Origin: Salibacter halophilus
Lineage (GTDB): Bacteria; Bacteroidota; Bacteroidia; Flavobacteriales_G; Salibacteraceae
Length of the DNA: 64,000 nucleotides
NCBI RefSeq assembly: GCF_008806325.1
Contig: NZ_WACR01000013.1
Span: 38,219-102,218, forward strand
Reading direction: 5' to 3'
Each line of letters starts with the position of its first letter. Position 1 is the stretch's first letter. The position numbers and the translations under genes are program-made. Of this stretch, positions 21,830 through 31,567 are shown one piece after another. The notes beneath the pieces were generated by a model. That model made no database searches. It worked only from the letters and a program-made list of their open reading frames with translations, and was not told the origin of the DNA.

Positions 21830-22882
21830 ATGCAAGAAATGCGCAAGACATACATTGCACTGCAACTCGGTGGTTGGTTGCTCTACATCATCCTGGCCAT
21901 TGTGACCAACATGTTGCAGGGTCAGCTCGTGACAATCGCTATGCTCTTTCAATATCTCATCGCTTATTTGGTGGGAGTATTGAGCTCGCATTTATACAGG
22001 AACCTGATCATCAAACTCAGGTGGACAGAGCTTCGCCTTTTGCCTTTGATTCCACGGGTAATGGTCGGATCCGTGAGTTTTGCATTTCTGTTCCAGCTCC
22101 TTTACGTCATAGCGAACTGGCTATTCTTCGGATCTGAGAGTTACAACTTCGTAGAAATTGCGATTCAAATTCTCAATTGGACAGTGCTTTTTGTGTTGTG
22201 GAGTGTGATCTATTTTGCTTTTCACTTCTTCCAACGCTACAAAAGCGAAGAGATCAAGAACCTCACATGGGAGGCACACAAGAATGAAGTGGAGTTGAAC
22301 AAACTCAAGTCACAACTCAATCCACACTTCATTTTCAATTCTATGAACACGATCAGAGCCCTCATCGATGAAGATCCAGTAAAAGCGAAGAAGTCTGTCA
22401 CACAGCTTTCCAATCTTTTGCGAAACACCTTACTCATGGGACGCAAGAAAACAGTGCCTTTTTCAGAAGAATGGCAACTCGTTCAGGACTATGTGGATTT
22501 AGAGAAAAAGCGTTACGAAGAGCGGTTACATTTTGAAGCAGATATCGATCAAAGGGCAATGAAGTTTGAGGTTCCGGGAATGATCGTGCAAACGATGGTA
22601 GAGAACTCTATCAAACACGGAATTGCTCATTTGCCTGAAGGAGGTGAAATCAAGCTCAAAGTTGAGGTGAAAGATGGCGAACTACATGTTTGTATTGTGA
22701 ATCCCGGTAAGCTGGGATCTGACCAAAAATATATAGATAAAAGGACTGGTTTTGGAGTGATCAATACCAGGCAGCGACTGAACTTGCTTTACGGTGAAGA
22801 TGCTGATTTTCAATTGAGAAACGGAGAAAATGAAACTGTAGAAACCTATATCAAAATCCCCAATAAAACCCTAAGTATATGA
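21830..22882 (+). CDS. LytS/YpdA-type sensor histidine kinase
   Basis: A 350-residue membrane kinase. Four hydrophobic helices occupy about residues 8-135. A short coiled coil then leads into the His_kinase domain with LKSQLNPHFIFNSMN (about 160-175), whose histidine is the phosphorylation site, and an HATPase_c domain with MVQTMVENSIKHGI-like ATP-lid sequence (VPGMIVQTMVENSIKHG written in part) and GFGVINTRQRL. The stop overlaps the response-regulator start as ATGA. The input signal is unknown; members of this family sense membrane or small-molecule cues. One copy of the dispersed word lies at 22715-22724. Confidence 0.94.
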   Translation: MQEMRKTYIALQLGGWLLYIILAIVTNMLQGQLVTIAMLFQYLIAYLVGVLSSHLYRNLIIKLRWTELRLLPLIPRVMVGSVSFAFLFQLLYVIANWLFFGSESYNFVEIAIQILNWTVLFVLWSVIYFAFHFFQRYKSEEIKNLTWEAHKNEVELNKLKSQLNPHFIFNSMNTIRALIDEDPVKAKKSVTQLSNLLRNTLLMGRKKTVPFSEEWQLVQDYVDLEKKRYEERLHFEADIDQRAMKFEVPGMIVQTMVENSIKHGIAHLPEGGEIKLKVEVKDGELHVCIVNPGKLGSDQKYIDKRTGFGVINTRQRLNLLYGEDADFQLRNGENETVETYIKIPNKTLSI

Positions 22883-23613
22883 AGTACAGAGCGATAATAA
22901 TTGATGATGAGCGCCTTGCAAGGCAGGAGTTGAAATCGGTTCTCAAAAACCAGAAAAAGGTAGATGTTATCGATGAAGCGGCTAATGCAATTGAGGCTAA
23001 AGATAAAATTGAAAAGCTATCTCCTGATTTGATTTTCCTCGATATTCAAATGCCGGGAAAAAATGGTTTTGAATTACTGGAAAGTCTGGATTACACACCG
23101 GAGGTGATTTTCGTTACGGCTTATGATGAATTTGCTCTGCGCGCTTTTGAAGTGAGTGCTTTGGATTACATACTGAAACCAGTGGAGGAAGAGAAATTCT
23201 TGAAGTCTCTCGAGAACAAACTCGACCAGATGGAGCAAAAGGATGAAATCAAAACAAATGAAAATGAGTCTGAAACGCTCGGTGAAAATGATCAGGTTTT
23301 TGTGAAGGACGGGGATAAGTGTTGGTTTGTAACGTTAAAAGATATCAGGCTGTTTGAAAGTGAAGGAAATTACGTTCGTGTTTATTTTGACAATAACAAA
23401 CCGCTTATTTTAAAATCGTTGAATGCACTCGACAAAAAATTGAGCGATAAAGTGTTCTTTCGGGCTAATCGCAAGCATATTATCAACCTCAAATGGATCG
23501 ATAAAATTGAAACGTGGTTTAATGGCGGATTGCTCGTAATCCTCAAAGATGAGAAGCGTATTGAAATTTCGAGAAGGCAGGCAGCCAAGCTGAAAGAGAA
23601 GATGAGTTTGTAA
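22879..23613 (+). CDS. LytTR-family response regulator
   Basis: A 244-residue regulator with an N-terminal receiver domain (acidic residues D9 and D10, phosphoacceptor D55 in FLDIQMPGKNG, FVTAYDEFALRAF and the lysine in YILKPVEEE) and a C-terminal LytTR DNA-binding domain (FESEGNYVRVYF, KVFFRANRKHIINL, EISRRQAAKLKEK). It is coupled to the LytS kinase by an ATGA overlap. The gene ends two bases before the convergent 23615-25357 gene. Its targets are unknown. Confidence 0.95.
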   Translation: MKYRAIIIDDERLARQELKSVLKNQKKVDVIDEAANAIEAKDKIEKLSPDLIFLDIQMPGKNGFELLESLDYTPEVIFVTAYDEFALRAFEVSALDYILKPVEEEKFLKSLENKLDQMEQKDEIKTNENESETLGENDQVFVKDGDKCWFVTLKDIRLFESEGNYVRVYFDNNKPLILKSLNALDKKLSDKVFFRANRKHIINLKWIDKIETWFNGGLLVILKDEKRIEISRRQAAKLKEKMSL

Positions 23614-23614
23614 G

Positions 23615-25357
23615 TTACTTTTCAGCATATGGGTCAAATAGTTTGAGGTTGTCAATATTCAGGTTTCTCACTATTCGGTCATTCCATTTTTCCATTGCCT
23701 CTTTGTCTTTTCCCAGATTCACATCATCCATGTATTCCTCTGTCGTTTCTTCAGCGATTTGTGAATGCTTTTGATAAATGCGTTCTACTTCATTGATTTC
23801 TTTTACATCTTCTAACTCTTTTTCCATCTCAATTCGTTGCATTTCATAAAGATCGAAGAACATATTTATGAAAGCCATCGCTTTGCTATCGAGTTTCATT
23901 TTGTAAAAGCTTTTGTATGGATCGAAGATAGTAGCTGTTCTAATTGACAGCGAATCAGCAACAGGGGTGACATCGACATAGAGTTGAGCAGTTAACTGAT
24001 AGAGGTTTTCCAGAATAACTGGTTCGTAAGGATCCTGTTCATGAATTTCATCTGGTTTGCTTTTGAGCAAAATACGCTTTTGATTCCATTTGGTGTAATT
24101 GTGTTCAAAAAAGCCTGTTTTCCTCAATGCACTGTGAGGAGCATGGTTTTCCTTTGGTTTAAATAGTGTAATCGTATTGATGAAAGCACTGTCATTGATG
24201 AATTGCTCCACTTCTTCCTGATTACTCAATTCGAAGTCTCTCAACTCTGTCCAAAAAAGAGTATCATAACCGATAACACTCATTTTTCTGAAATCGTTGG
24301 TCTGGCTTTCAAAATTGAAAAAGGGTAAGTTGAATTGTTCATCGAGATCATAAGCGTATAGGACGGCATTCGTATTGACGATATATCTTCTTCCTTTTCT
24401 GTTTTTGTATAGCAGTTGATAATCAAAATCGATCGATTTTATGAATTGGCGATCGTTGACAGACTCAAATGTTTTGGCAATACGCATATCAATTTGCTCA
24501 ATTTCATTATTCTTATGCAGCGGAATTAGTGGATGAGTTGATGCTTTGCTGATATTCAGATTTACTTTCTTGAGCACCATAGAAGTTGAATCGATCCAGG
24601 CTGTTCCTGAGAAAGAGCTCTTCTTATTTCTCTTCGGTTCGTAATCGATCACATAAACAATGTGCCCGTTTTCATCTTTGTATCGTTGTGATAAAGAAAA
24701 GCTGAAGTTCCTTCTCAGCAACCATTTGTGGTATTCGAACGGACTTGAAGGAAAGTAATTATCATCTTCAAAAAGTTTGTTGAGGTAAATGGCCTTTGAT
24801 GTTTCTAATGAAACAAAATAGAGGTTATTAAAATGTCGCATCCCGATTCTGCCTGCTTTTAAATTCAGATTATCGACATCATAACCTTTGAAGTTTCCGT
24901 TGTAATACCCTTCAAATTGCTCGACTTTCCGGTTGTTGATTTTCGTTTGCAGAGCGAGATAAGTCTTACCAGTAAGCTCTTCGTTGTGTTCCTTTTTAGA
25001 AGCTTCTGCAATTAGTTCGATCAGAACCGCATCATCTGCTAAGATTGTGGCTTCCCTGAGCTTGGTCGATGTTCGTTTGAGTCTTAAAGTATCCCGATTA
25101 AGCAGTTCTTCGGCATTTCCGGTAAACCTGCTGTACCCGATAAAAGAAATAACAATTGAATCAGAACCACTGGAGACGGGGATTTCGAAGTATCCATTCA
25201 TATTGGATATTGTTCCCGTATTGTTGGTTTCATTTACGATGTGGGCATAAGAGATGGGCTGATTATTCGTGCCATCGACAAGGAAACATCTAATCTTTTG
25301 ACCGATCGATATGGATGGAATTAATAATAAGACTGCGATCACTACTTGCCTAAACAT
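23615..25357 (-). CDS. Exported CarboxypepD_reg-like protein
   Basis: A 580-residue protein with an N-terminal signal peptide (MFRQVVIAVLLLIPSISIG) and a CarboxypepD_reg-like beta-sandwich over about residues 22-100 (FLVDGTNNQPISYAHIVNE, ending VISFIGYSR). The remainder, with segments such as NFKGYDVDNLNLKAGRIGM and IDSTSMVLKKVNLNIS, resembles Bacteroidota cell-surface proteins where such a domain precedes a large beta-rich region, but it has no TonB-plug motif. Probably periplasmic or outer-membrane associated. It stands alone between the LytTR gene and the heme operon, with 71 bases to the latter. Confidence 0.8.
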   Translation of the reverse strand: MFRQVVIAVLLLIPSISIGQKIRCFLVDGTNNQPISYAHIVNETNNTGTISNMNGYFEIPVSSGSDSIVISFIGYSRFTGNAEELLNRDTLRLKRTSTKLREATILADDAVLIELIAEASKKEHNEELTGKTYLALQTKINNRKVEQFEGYYNGNFKGYDVDNLNLKAGRIGMRHFNNLYFVSLETSKAIYLNKLFEDDNYFPSSPFEYHKWLLRRNFSFSLSQRYKDENGHIVYVIDYEPKRNKKSSFSGTAWIDSTSMVLKKVNLNISKASTHPLIPLHKNNEIEQIDMRIAKTFESVNDRQFIKSIDFDYQLLYKNRKGRRYIVNTNAVLYAYDLDEQFNLPFFNFESQTNDFRKMSVIGYDTLFWTELRDFELSNQEEVEQFINDSAFINTITLFKPKENHAPHSALRKTGFFEHNYTKWNQKRILLKSKPDEIHEQDPYEPVILENLYQLTAQLYVDVTPVADSLSIRTATIFDPYKSFYKMKLDSKAMAFINMFFDLYEMQRIEMEKELEDVKEINEVERIYQKHSQIAEETTEEYMDDVNLGKDKEAMEKWNDRIVRNLNIDNLKLFDPYAEK

Positions 25358-25428
25358 GTTGTGAACTTACTGATAAAAATGTTAGCGTGCATGTTTTAAT
25401 GAAAAGTGTTACGAACTCTATACAAGAA

Positions 25429-26391
25429 TCACAATCCCTGCACCTCCATTAAAGGAAAGCCTCTTTCACCTTTGTCGTTGTAAAAGTCGATAAAATGGAG
25501 TTTGTAATAATAACCTTCTGCATCCTGTACGATAAAATTCATCCAGTCGTAAATGATGTAAGAACTCGCTTCAAAATTGTAAAATTTCCAATCGTAGCCA
25601 ATGGCATCTAATCTTGAAGAGAACTCATAAACGTTCACCATCTCCCGATTGATTTCACTAAAACTCGATGTTGTATCAATCGCCACACTCGTATTGTTTT
25701 CATTTATCAGTGTACCGGTTACGAGATAAGGCATATATTCCGGTTCATAGAAAATGTGTGTATATTGCGTAAACAATAAATCGTATTGTGAGGATTGAGG
25801 AGGTAACACGATATCTCCGGTTTTGAGGGATAGTAACTTTCTGTTGTAGCGGTTGTCTTTGTCAATTGTAACAGTTTGTCGGTCAGATCCATCAAGTTTG
25901 GCATACTTTATCGTGTACCTGTCATCTGTTTTACTCAATGAAACTTTTCTTTTACCTCTCATATTTCCCATTGCATCAACACCCAGATCAACAATCCATA
26001 CTCCTTCTTTTGAGTCCCAGTTTGCGAGAGCTAAACTATCAGGGTTGCCGGATGGATGATCTGCGAATAACTCGGGTTCGTCAATGGAGTTCACTTCATC
26101 AAAAGTTTTGTTTTCAACTAATCCGGCTGTCATAGCCATTGATGAATTTAGTGTGATTTTCCAGGATGAGTCTGCACAGGAAAAGCCCAATTCCCAACTT
26201 GTTTTATCAGCTACCTTTATAACTGAGTTTGTCCCTAAATCATACCAAACCTGACTGTTGTAATCAGATCCGAGGGGAATTTGAACTGTCTCAACTCCGC
26301 CACGGTCATGAGGTTCTACAGGAACTTCTTCGCGTTCACACGAAAATAAAGCGATAATGCCGAGGAGTATGAAAAATAAGGATCTGACCAT
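25429..26391 (-). CDS. HmuY-family heme-binding lipoprotein
   Basis: A 320-residue lipoprotein (signal peptide MVRSLFFILLGIIALFSC, lipid cysteine at 18). The body matches the HmuY family with SQVWYDLGTNSVIKV, SWELGFSCADSSWKITLN and FTQYTHIFYEPE. HmuY proteins of Porphyromonas strip heme from hemoglobin and pass it to the TonB receptor. It is the last gene of the heme operon, its start touching the stop of the TonB receptor gene (one-base overlap). The initiating codons coincide with a copy of the dispersed word (26380-26389, read as VRS), and a second copy lies at 25881-25890. Confidence 0.85.
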   Translation of the reverse strand: MVRSLFFILLGIIALFSCEREEVPVEPHDRGGVETVQIPLGSDYNSQVWYDLGTNSVIKVADKTSWELGFSCADSSWKITLNSSMAMTAGLVENKTFDEVNSIDEPELFADHPSGNPDSLALANWDSKEGVWIVDLGVDAMGNMRGKRKVSLSKTDDRYTIKYAKLDGSDRQTVTIDKDNRYNRKLLSLKTGDIVLPPQSSQYDLLFTQYTHIFYEPEYMPYLVTGTLINENNTSVAIDTTSSFSEINREMVNVYEFSSRLDAIGYDWKFYNFEASSYIIYDWMNFIVQDAEGYYYKLHFIDFYNDKGERGFPLMEVQGL

Positions 26392-28643
26392 TACTTGCTG
26401 ATATTTATTTTGATATTTCCCACGTAGTATCTTCCTGTGCTTACCTGCATTGCGTTTCCTCCGGTAGAGTGGGCTCCTCCAGAACTGGTAGCAGCTATGT
26501 TATCAACATCAAAAATGTTTTGAGCTCCAACACCAATTGTGATGCGGTTTTCCCAGAGCTTTTTCGTGAGCATAAAGTCTAACATACTGTAGCTTTTGAT
26601 CTCAGTTTGGTAAACGTTATCGTTTTCATCAAGCGCTACACCCTGCATTGCACCGTTGTATTTGTAAAAGAGTGCCAGACTCAAATCCCATTTTGGTATC
26701 GTGTATTGCGTGTTTCCGGTAAACTCTGGATAGTAGTTGTATTCATCGGCTTCGTACTCTTCACTGAGTTGGTTGTACTGCCCGATTAGAGAAACAGTAC
26801 CGTTAAATTTCCAGTGCTCGAGCATCAATGAGCCTGAAAAATTGAGTCCGTGAGTTTTGTATTCTCCAACGTTGACATAACTGTATTCTATGCTATTCAC
26901 GTTGGCGAGCGTGATGCGCTCCTCGATGAGGTTATAGAATCCTTTAGCTTTAAGCTGCAGGATTTTTTGATCCCAGAGTGTTTTGTAACTGGCAGATGAT
27001 GCAAAATTATGTGATCTTTCAGCTTTTAAATCATCGTTACCCACAATGTTGTGGTTGATATCTACAAAGTAGAAATACAGTTCTTTGAGTGAGGGAGCTC
27101 TGAATCCGCGGGCATATGAGCCGCGATAAGTGAATTTTCCACTGCTGTAACGAGCATTTACTGATGGCGTTACAGGTGACTCGTAAGCTGTGTTGTATGA
27201 ATATCGGAGTCCGGGTCTTAAGGTCAATTCCGAATTCAATAAATGAATTTGAGAGGAAGCAAAAACTGCATAATCACCCATCTGCTCAGCATCCTCAAAT
27301 CGCTGGCCGGTAGCCCATTCTTGACGAGCATCAAAACCTCCCTGGAATGATAGGTTTTGGTTCTGACTGTAAGTGAAAGTTCCTCGGCTCATTACAGCGT
27401 TAAAAGTTGAGGTGTCCTGAGAGCCGGGAGAAGCTACCAACTCTTTGTCGAGAGTGGTCAGATCCGTGACATAGGTGTTTTTTTGACGCTTGTAAATGTT
27501 CAGTGCCGAAATCCATTTGAGACTCAACTTATCTGAAATCTCTCCATTTAAAGCGATTGAGTTATCGAATCGGGTAGTGTAGTAGAAATCATCGAAAGCT
27601 GTTTCATTGTAGGGCTTCCTGGGCATTCCTTTGTTGATGATTTCCTCATCGAAATATTGAGAATTCACTCTTAAATTGAAGTTCCCAATTGGGTATTGAA
27701 CAGCTACATTTCCAATGTATTGCTCGCGAGGATTCCAACTTTGCACTCTGCCTGCATCAGCTTTTATTTCACCAGTTTCAGGCATTACAGGGTCTTCTTT
27801 ACTCCAACCGTCAAAGTAGTTTCGTCTTCCTGTCAATGATATTCGACCTTTCCCGATTTTTTGACTCACTTGTGCTGAAGCATTAAACGTTCCTATTGAC
27901 TCTACCTGTGAGTTGATATTGATTTCAGTATTGTTTTGGTATTCTTTTTTTGTGATGAGGTTGATGGTTCCCGCAAGTGCATTAGTTCCGTAGTTAACGC
28001 TGAGCGGACCTTCCACAATTTCAATTCGCTCGATATTTTCCAAATTGATTTGAGAGAGATCGATATTACCATCCTGCCTGCCGATAATTGGAACACCGTC
28101 AATCATGATATTGACATTTTGGCCTGAAATTCCTTGCATACTCAGGCCTGACCCTAAAACAGGATCTTTTGAAATACGAATGTTGGGCTCGTTTTCCAGT
28201 ACATCTTTGAGCGTGACAGCAGCCATTTTCTCCATTTTTTCTCTCGTCACAATTCTAACATTGTGAACAGTTTTTTCGGTACTTTCTTTTCCGTACTGAC
28301 CTGTAACCACAAACTCGTTGAGAAGTTGACTTTCAGGGTTGAGCTCAATCGTGTAGTCTCCGGGATATGCAAGTGTGTCATTCACTTTTCCATAGCCGAT
28401 ATAAGAAACTGAAACTGCCACTTTTTGCAGTTTGGCCAGGCTCGAGTCTGAAATAACAGCTTTGCCGTCAACATCAGTGAGTACAGCTTTTTTCTTGTTG
28501 GCATAAATACCACTGTACAGAATGTGAGCGTTGGGCAATGGAGCCCCACTCTCAGCGTCAAGTATATGGAGAGATACCTGAGCCGACAGTGGAGCAGCCA
28601 ACACAACAGCTGATAAAAAAGAGAAAACGAGTCGATTCAACAT
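26391..28643 (-). CDS. TonB-dependent heme receptor (HmuR-like)
   Basis: A 750-residue outer-membrane receptor. The signal peptide is followed by a CarboxypepD_reg-like domain (SLHILDAESGAPLPNAHILY, about 25-110), a plug domain (LLNEFVVTGQYGKESTEK; NVNIMIDGVPIIGRQDGN; IERIEIVEGPLSVNYGTNALAG) and a 22-strand barrel ending in a short terminal strand (YYVGNIKINISK). The class is clear; heme as substrate is inferred from the neighbouring HmuTUV, HemS and HmuY genes. One copy of the dispersed word lies at 27456-27465. It is downstream of hemS by two bases. Confidence 0.92.
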   Translation of the reverse strand: MLNRLVFSFLSAVVLAAPLSAQVSLHILDAESGAPLPNAHILYSGIYANKKKAVLTDVDGKAVISDSSLAKLQKVAVSVSYIGYGKVNDTLAYPGDYTIELNPESQLLNEFVVTGQYGKESTEKTVHNVRIVTREKMEKMAAVTLKDVLENEPNIRISKDPVLGSGLSMQGISGQNVNIMIDGVPIIGRQDGNIDLSQINLENIERIEIVEGPLSVNYGTNALAGTINLITKKEYQNNTEININSQVESIGTFNASAQVSQKIGKGRISLTGRRNYFDGWSKEDPVMPETGEIKADAGRVQSWNPREQYIGNVAVQYPIGNFNLRVNSQYFDEEIINKGMPRKPYNETAFDDFYYTTRFDNSIALNGEISDKLSLKWISALNIYKRQKNTYVTDLTTLDKELVASPGSQDTSTFNAVMSRGTFTYSQNQNLSFQGGFDARQEWATGQRFEDAEQMGDYAVFASSQIHLLNSELTLRPGLRYSYNTAYESPVTPSVNARYSSGKFTYRGSYARGFRAPSLKELYFYFVDINHNIVGNDDLKAERSHNFASSASYKTLWDQKILQLKAKGFYNLIEERITLANVNSIEYSYVNVGEYKTHGLNFSGSLMLEHWKFNGTVSLIGQYNQLSEEYEADEYNYYPEFTGNTQYTIPKWDLSLALFYKYNGAMQGVALDENDNVYQTEIKSYSMLDFMLTKKLWENRITIGVGAQNIFDVDNIAATSSGGAHSTGGNAMQVSTGRYYVGNIKINISK

Positions 28644-28645
28644 GA

Positions 28646-29701
28646 TTAGCTGAGCTTGTGTTCTGATTCGACTTCACTTACAATTTCTCTCCAGGATTCT
28701 AATTCCGGAATACCCGGTTTACGCTTACCAAAGAACTGAACAACCTGGTCTTCGTCTTTATTGAAACATTCTATGGCTGTGACCATGCCGTCTTCAGTTG
28801 GCTTACGTACTACCCAGGCATCTACAATTCCATCCATGTTGATGTGCAGGTTGAAATCAGGATCCATTACGTTGTACCACGGGCCGCGTTCGAGCAGCTT
28901 TTTGACTTCGCCTGTATGTATTTGAATCATGCCTTTATTGCCAACAAAAACCATGATTGATACATTGTTTTTAACTGCTTTTTGTAAAATGGATTTGATT
29001 GCATCTTTGTCCATTTTAACTGCGTAGTTCCCTTCTGGAGCGAGGCGAAGTGCTTGTTTACGGGCCAGGTTATGTTTTTTGAGCAATCCAAAGAAATGAT
29101 GAGTATCATTCAACTCAGTCCATCCTTTGCGGAAAGAGGCTAAATCTATTTCATTATCAGGTTTCTCAACTTCTTTTTCCTTTTTAGGCTCAACCACAAT
29201 TGAGCTCTCCTGATCCTTTGCTCTATATTTTTCAACCAATTTTTGATAAGCGTTTTCATCGCTTTTATCAGTGAGGTAAATCTTGTGAACAGCTTCACCG
29301 TCATTAGCAAAAAACTGAATGCTTTGACGCTTCATGCGTCCATTGTCATCCGTTACGGCAAAAGCAAACTTCCACGATGCAAAGAAAATACGCAGGTCAA
29401 TGTCATCTCCAACGAATAATCCAACATGCGGATTATCGAGTGTTGGATTCAGGTATTCACCTTTGCGTTCGTGGACTACTTCATTGTTGCGAGTAAGTGC
29501 CATTACCTTTCCAAGTGATTCAATTTCATTTAAAATATCCTGAAATTCAGGCTTCAAAAGAGTGACATCTTCTCCAACTCTCGTAGCGAGTAATTCAGCT
29601 TCAGTAACTCCCAGTTTTGAGGCCGCGTTACGGATGCGCAATCCCGGTTCAGTTTGAATTAATTCTTTCCATTGATCTTTCAATGTTGCTGTTGTGTTCA
29701 T
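28646..29701 (-). CDS. hemS: HemS/ChuS-type heme-degrading factor
   Basis: A 351-residue cytoplasmic protein built from two related halves, as in HemS/ChuS/HmuS. N-terminal features are LRIRNAASKLGVTEAELLAT, with VVHERKGEY and DNPHVGLFVGDDIDLRIF in the first half; the second half repeats the pattern (KQALRLAPEGNYAVKMDKDA, MIQIHTGEVKKL, NVMDPDFNLHINMD). These proteins bind incoming heme and in several species open the porphyrin ring to release iron. It overlaps hmuV by four bases (ATGA), tying uptake to heme use. Confidence 0.92.
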   Translation of the reverse strand: MNTTATLKDQWKELIQTEPGLRIRNAASKLGVTEAELLATRVGEDVTLLKPEFQDILNEIESLGKVMALTRNNEVVHERKGEYLNPTLDNPHVGLFVGDDIDLRIFFASWKFAFAVTDDNGRMKRQSIQFFANDGEAVHKIYLTDKSDENAYQKLVEKYRAKDQESSIVVEPKKEKEVEKPDNEIDLASFRKGWTELNDTHHFFGLLKKHNLARKQALRLAPEGNYAVKMDKDAIKSILQKAVKNNVSIMVFVGNKGMIQIHTGEVKKLLERGPWYNVMDPDFNLHINMDGIVDAWVVRKPTEDGMVTAIECFNKDEDQVVQFFGKRKPGIPELESWREIVSEVESEHKLS

Positions 29702-30531
29702 AATTGATATTGTTTTGAAGTTGAGTTATTTATTTTTTCATGAGCCGTTGCGGGACACCCGAAATAAACTGCAGGTGCATTGTGGTAAGGGTGGTGTTCA
29801 ACCCGCACGGGAAAGTCGTAGGCCGTGAGTAAATTCTTTTCGGTCAGAGCCCTGACTGGCGTGTCAAAGGCAATGAGCTCTCCATTTTTTAAAACCGCAA
29901 CTTTATCGGCATAAAGCGCGGCTAAATTGATGTCGTGAATTACGAGAAGCGTAGTATTTCCCTGTTTTGTAAATTCGGTAACACGATCTAAAAATCTATG
30001 CTGATGTTTAATGTCTAAGTTGTTGAGTGGTTCATCGAGCAAGAGTAGTCCGGGACCATTAATCTCGTGAAGTTGAGCAAACGCACGTGCTATTTGAACG
30101 CGCTGCTGTTCACCACCACTCAGCGAGTTGTATGATCGATCGATCAAATGTTCAACTTCTGCCTGACGTATAGCCCAGTCCACAGCTTCAAAATCGTGTT
30201 TTGATGGTTGTTTTTGAAAGTGCGGATAACGCCCCATCAACACAACTTCCCTAACTGGAAACTCCATTGTCATGTAGACTTGCTGAGCTACAACCGCGCG
30301 TTTTAAAGCCTGTTCCTGTGGCGACAGGTTTTTGAGGTTAGCTTCATTCCAAAAGACATCACCCGATGCATCGTGAAGTTGGTTACTCAACGATTTTAAT
30401 AATGTTGATTTTCCAGCACCGTTCGGGCCAATGATAGCAATCAACTCACCGAGTCCAGCCTTGAAACTGGTGGGATGCAAAAGTTTTTTTCCGCCAGGAG
30501 TGGCAAAACTGATATTTTGTACATCAAGCAT
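29698..30531 (-). CDS. hmuV: Heme ABC transporter ATP-binding protein
   Basis: A 277-residue ABC ATPase: Walker A GPNGAGKST at 35-43, the signature SLSGGEQQR and Walker B LLLLDEPLNNLD, followed by the D-loop and the switch histidine in LLVIHDINLAAL. VYMTMEFPVREVVLMGRYPH is typical of FecCD-type heme and siderophore importers. It energises import of heme across the inner membrane with HmuU. It overlaps the permease gene by eight bases. A copy of the dispersed word lies at 29842-29851 and is read as ALT. Confidence 0.94.
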   Translation of the reverse strand: MLDVQNISFATPGGKKLLHPTSFKAGLGELIAIIGPNGAGKSTLLKSLSNQLHDASGDVFWNEANLKNLSPQEQALKRAVVAQQVYMTMEFPVREVVLMGRYPHFQKQPSKHDFEAVDWAIRQAEVEHLIDRSYNSLSGGEQQRVQIARAFAQLHEINGPGLLLLDEPLNNLDIKHQHRFLDRVTEFTKQGNTTLLVIHDINLAALYADKVAVLKNGELIAFDTPVRALTEKNLLTAYDFPVRVEHHPYHNAPAVYFGCPATAHEKINNSTSKQYQL

Positions 30532-31567
30532 ATTTCGCCTTTCTTTTTTGTTGGATGAGTAAATAGAGGAAAACAGGTGCTCCGGTCAGAGCCGTGATAA
30601 CACCTATCGGAACTTCAGCCGGTTGGGCAATAGTTCGTGAAAGTGTATCGGCCCAGATGAGTAAAAGTGCTCCTCCCAGGGCAGAGGCAGGAAGAAGAAA
30701 TCTGTTGTCGCTCGAAAAGCTGATGCGTAATATGTGTGGCACAGCCAACCCGATAAATCCGATGATTCCGCAAAATGCAACTGTGGCACTCACAGCAAGT
30801 GTTGTAAGTATAATCACCCTAACTTTTAAGCTTTGCACATTTATCCCGATATGCAGTGCTTCACTTTCTCCCAGGGCCATTGCGTTGAGCCCCTTACTAA
30901 TCGGAATGAGGAAAATGAGACATACCGTAGTGATAGCAGCTACAATTCCTGCACTTTGCCAGGTTGCTCCACCAAGACTGCCGAGAGTCCAAAAAGTCAG
31001 TGAACGCAATTGCACATCATCGGCTAAAAAGGTCATTACTCCGGTTATTGCTCCGCCAAGAGCATTGATGGCAATTCCGGCAAGTAGCATTGTGGCTAAA
31101 TCTGCACCGCGTTTTGTATGAGAAATAGTGAAAATCAACCAGGCTGTGATTGCTGCTCCAATAAAAGAGGCAATTGACAAAAGAGAAACGCCCCACATTG
31201 TGTACCATTGAGGCAAAATAGCTGATAGCACAACAATGAATACAGAAGCTGTGGAGGCAGCTCCTGATGAGATCCCTATGATTGAGGGATCAGCAAGTGG
31301 GTTTCGGAATATGCCCTGCATAGCCGTACCGCTGATGGCTAATCCGGCTCCCACAAATGCGCTCAGTAGCACACGTGGCAAGCGGATTATCCAAAAGACG
31401 GCTTCGTGCTGGCTTTGACCGTTACTGATACCTAATTTGGTGAGGAGGATATCAAGTATTTCAATAATGGTAATTTTAACGGCTCCCAATCCAGAAGCTA
31501 CGAAGATAGAAGCCGTTACCAGCAAGGCTAAAATGGTGAGCAATATGGAGCGTTTGCCCGATGTCAT
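30524..31567 (-). CDS. hmuU: Heme ABC transporter permease (FecCD family)
   Basis: A 347-residue inner-membrane protein with about ten helices and the FecCD/BtuC pattern: FWIIRLPRVLLSAFVGAGLA, SGTAMQGIFRNPLADPSIIG, a GSLGGATW turn and CGIIGFIGLAVPHILR near the ATPase-coupling helices. It forms the channel of the heme importer with HmuV and receives heme from HmuT. The start lies against the stop of hmuT with a one-base overlap. A copy of the dispersed word lies at 30584-30593. Confidence 0.94.
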   Translation of the reverse strand: MTSGKRSILLTILALLVTASIFVASGLGAVKITIIEILDILLTKLGISNGQSQHEAVFWIIRLPRVLLSAFVGAGLAISGTAMQGIFRNPLADPSIIGISSGAASTASVFIVVLSAILPQWYTMWGVSLLSIASFIGAAITAWLIFTISHTKRGADLATMLLAGIAINALGGAITGVMTFLADDVQLRSLTFWTLGSLGGATWQSAGIVAAITTVCLIFLIPISKGLNAMALGESEALHIGINVQSLKVRVIILTTLAVSATVAFCGIIGFIGLAVPHILRISFSSDNRFLLPASALGGALLLIWADTLSRTIAQPAEVPIGVITALTGAPVFLYLLIQQKRKAKYA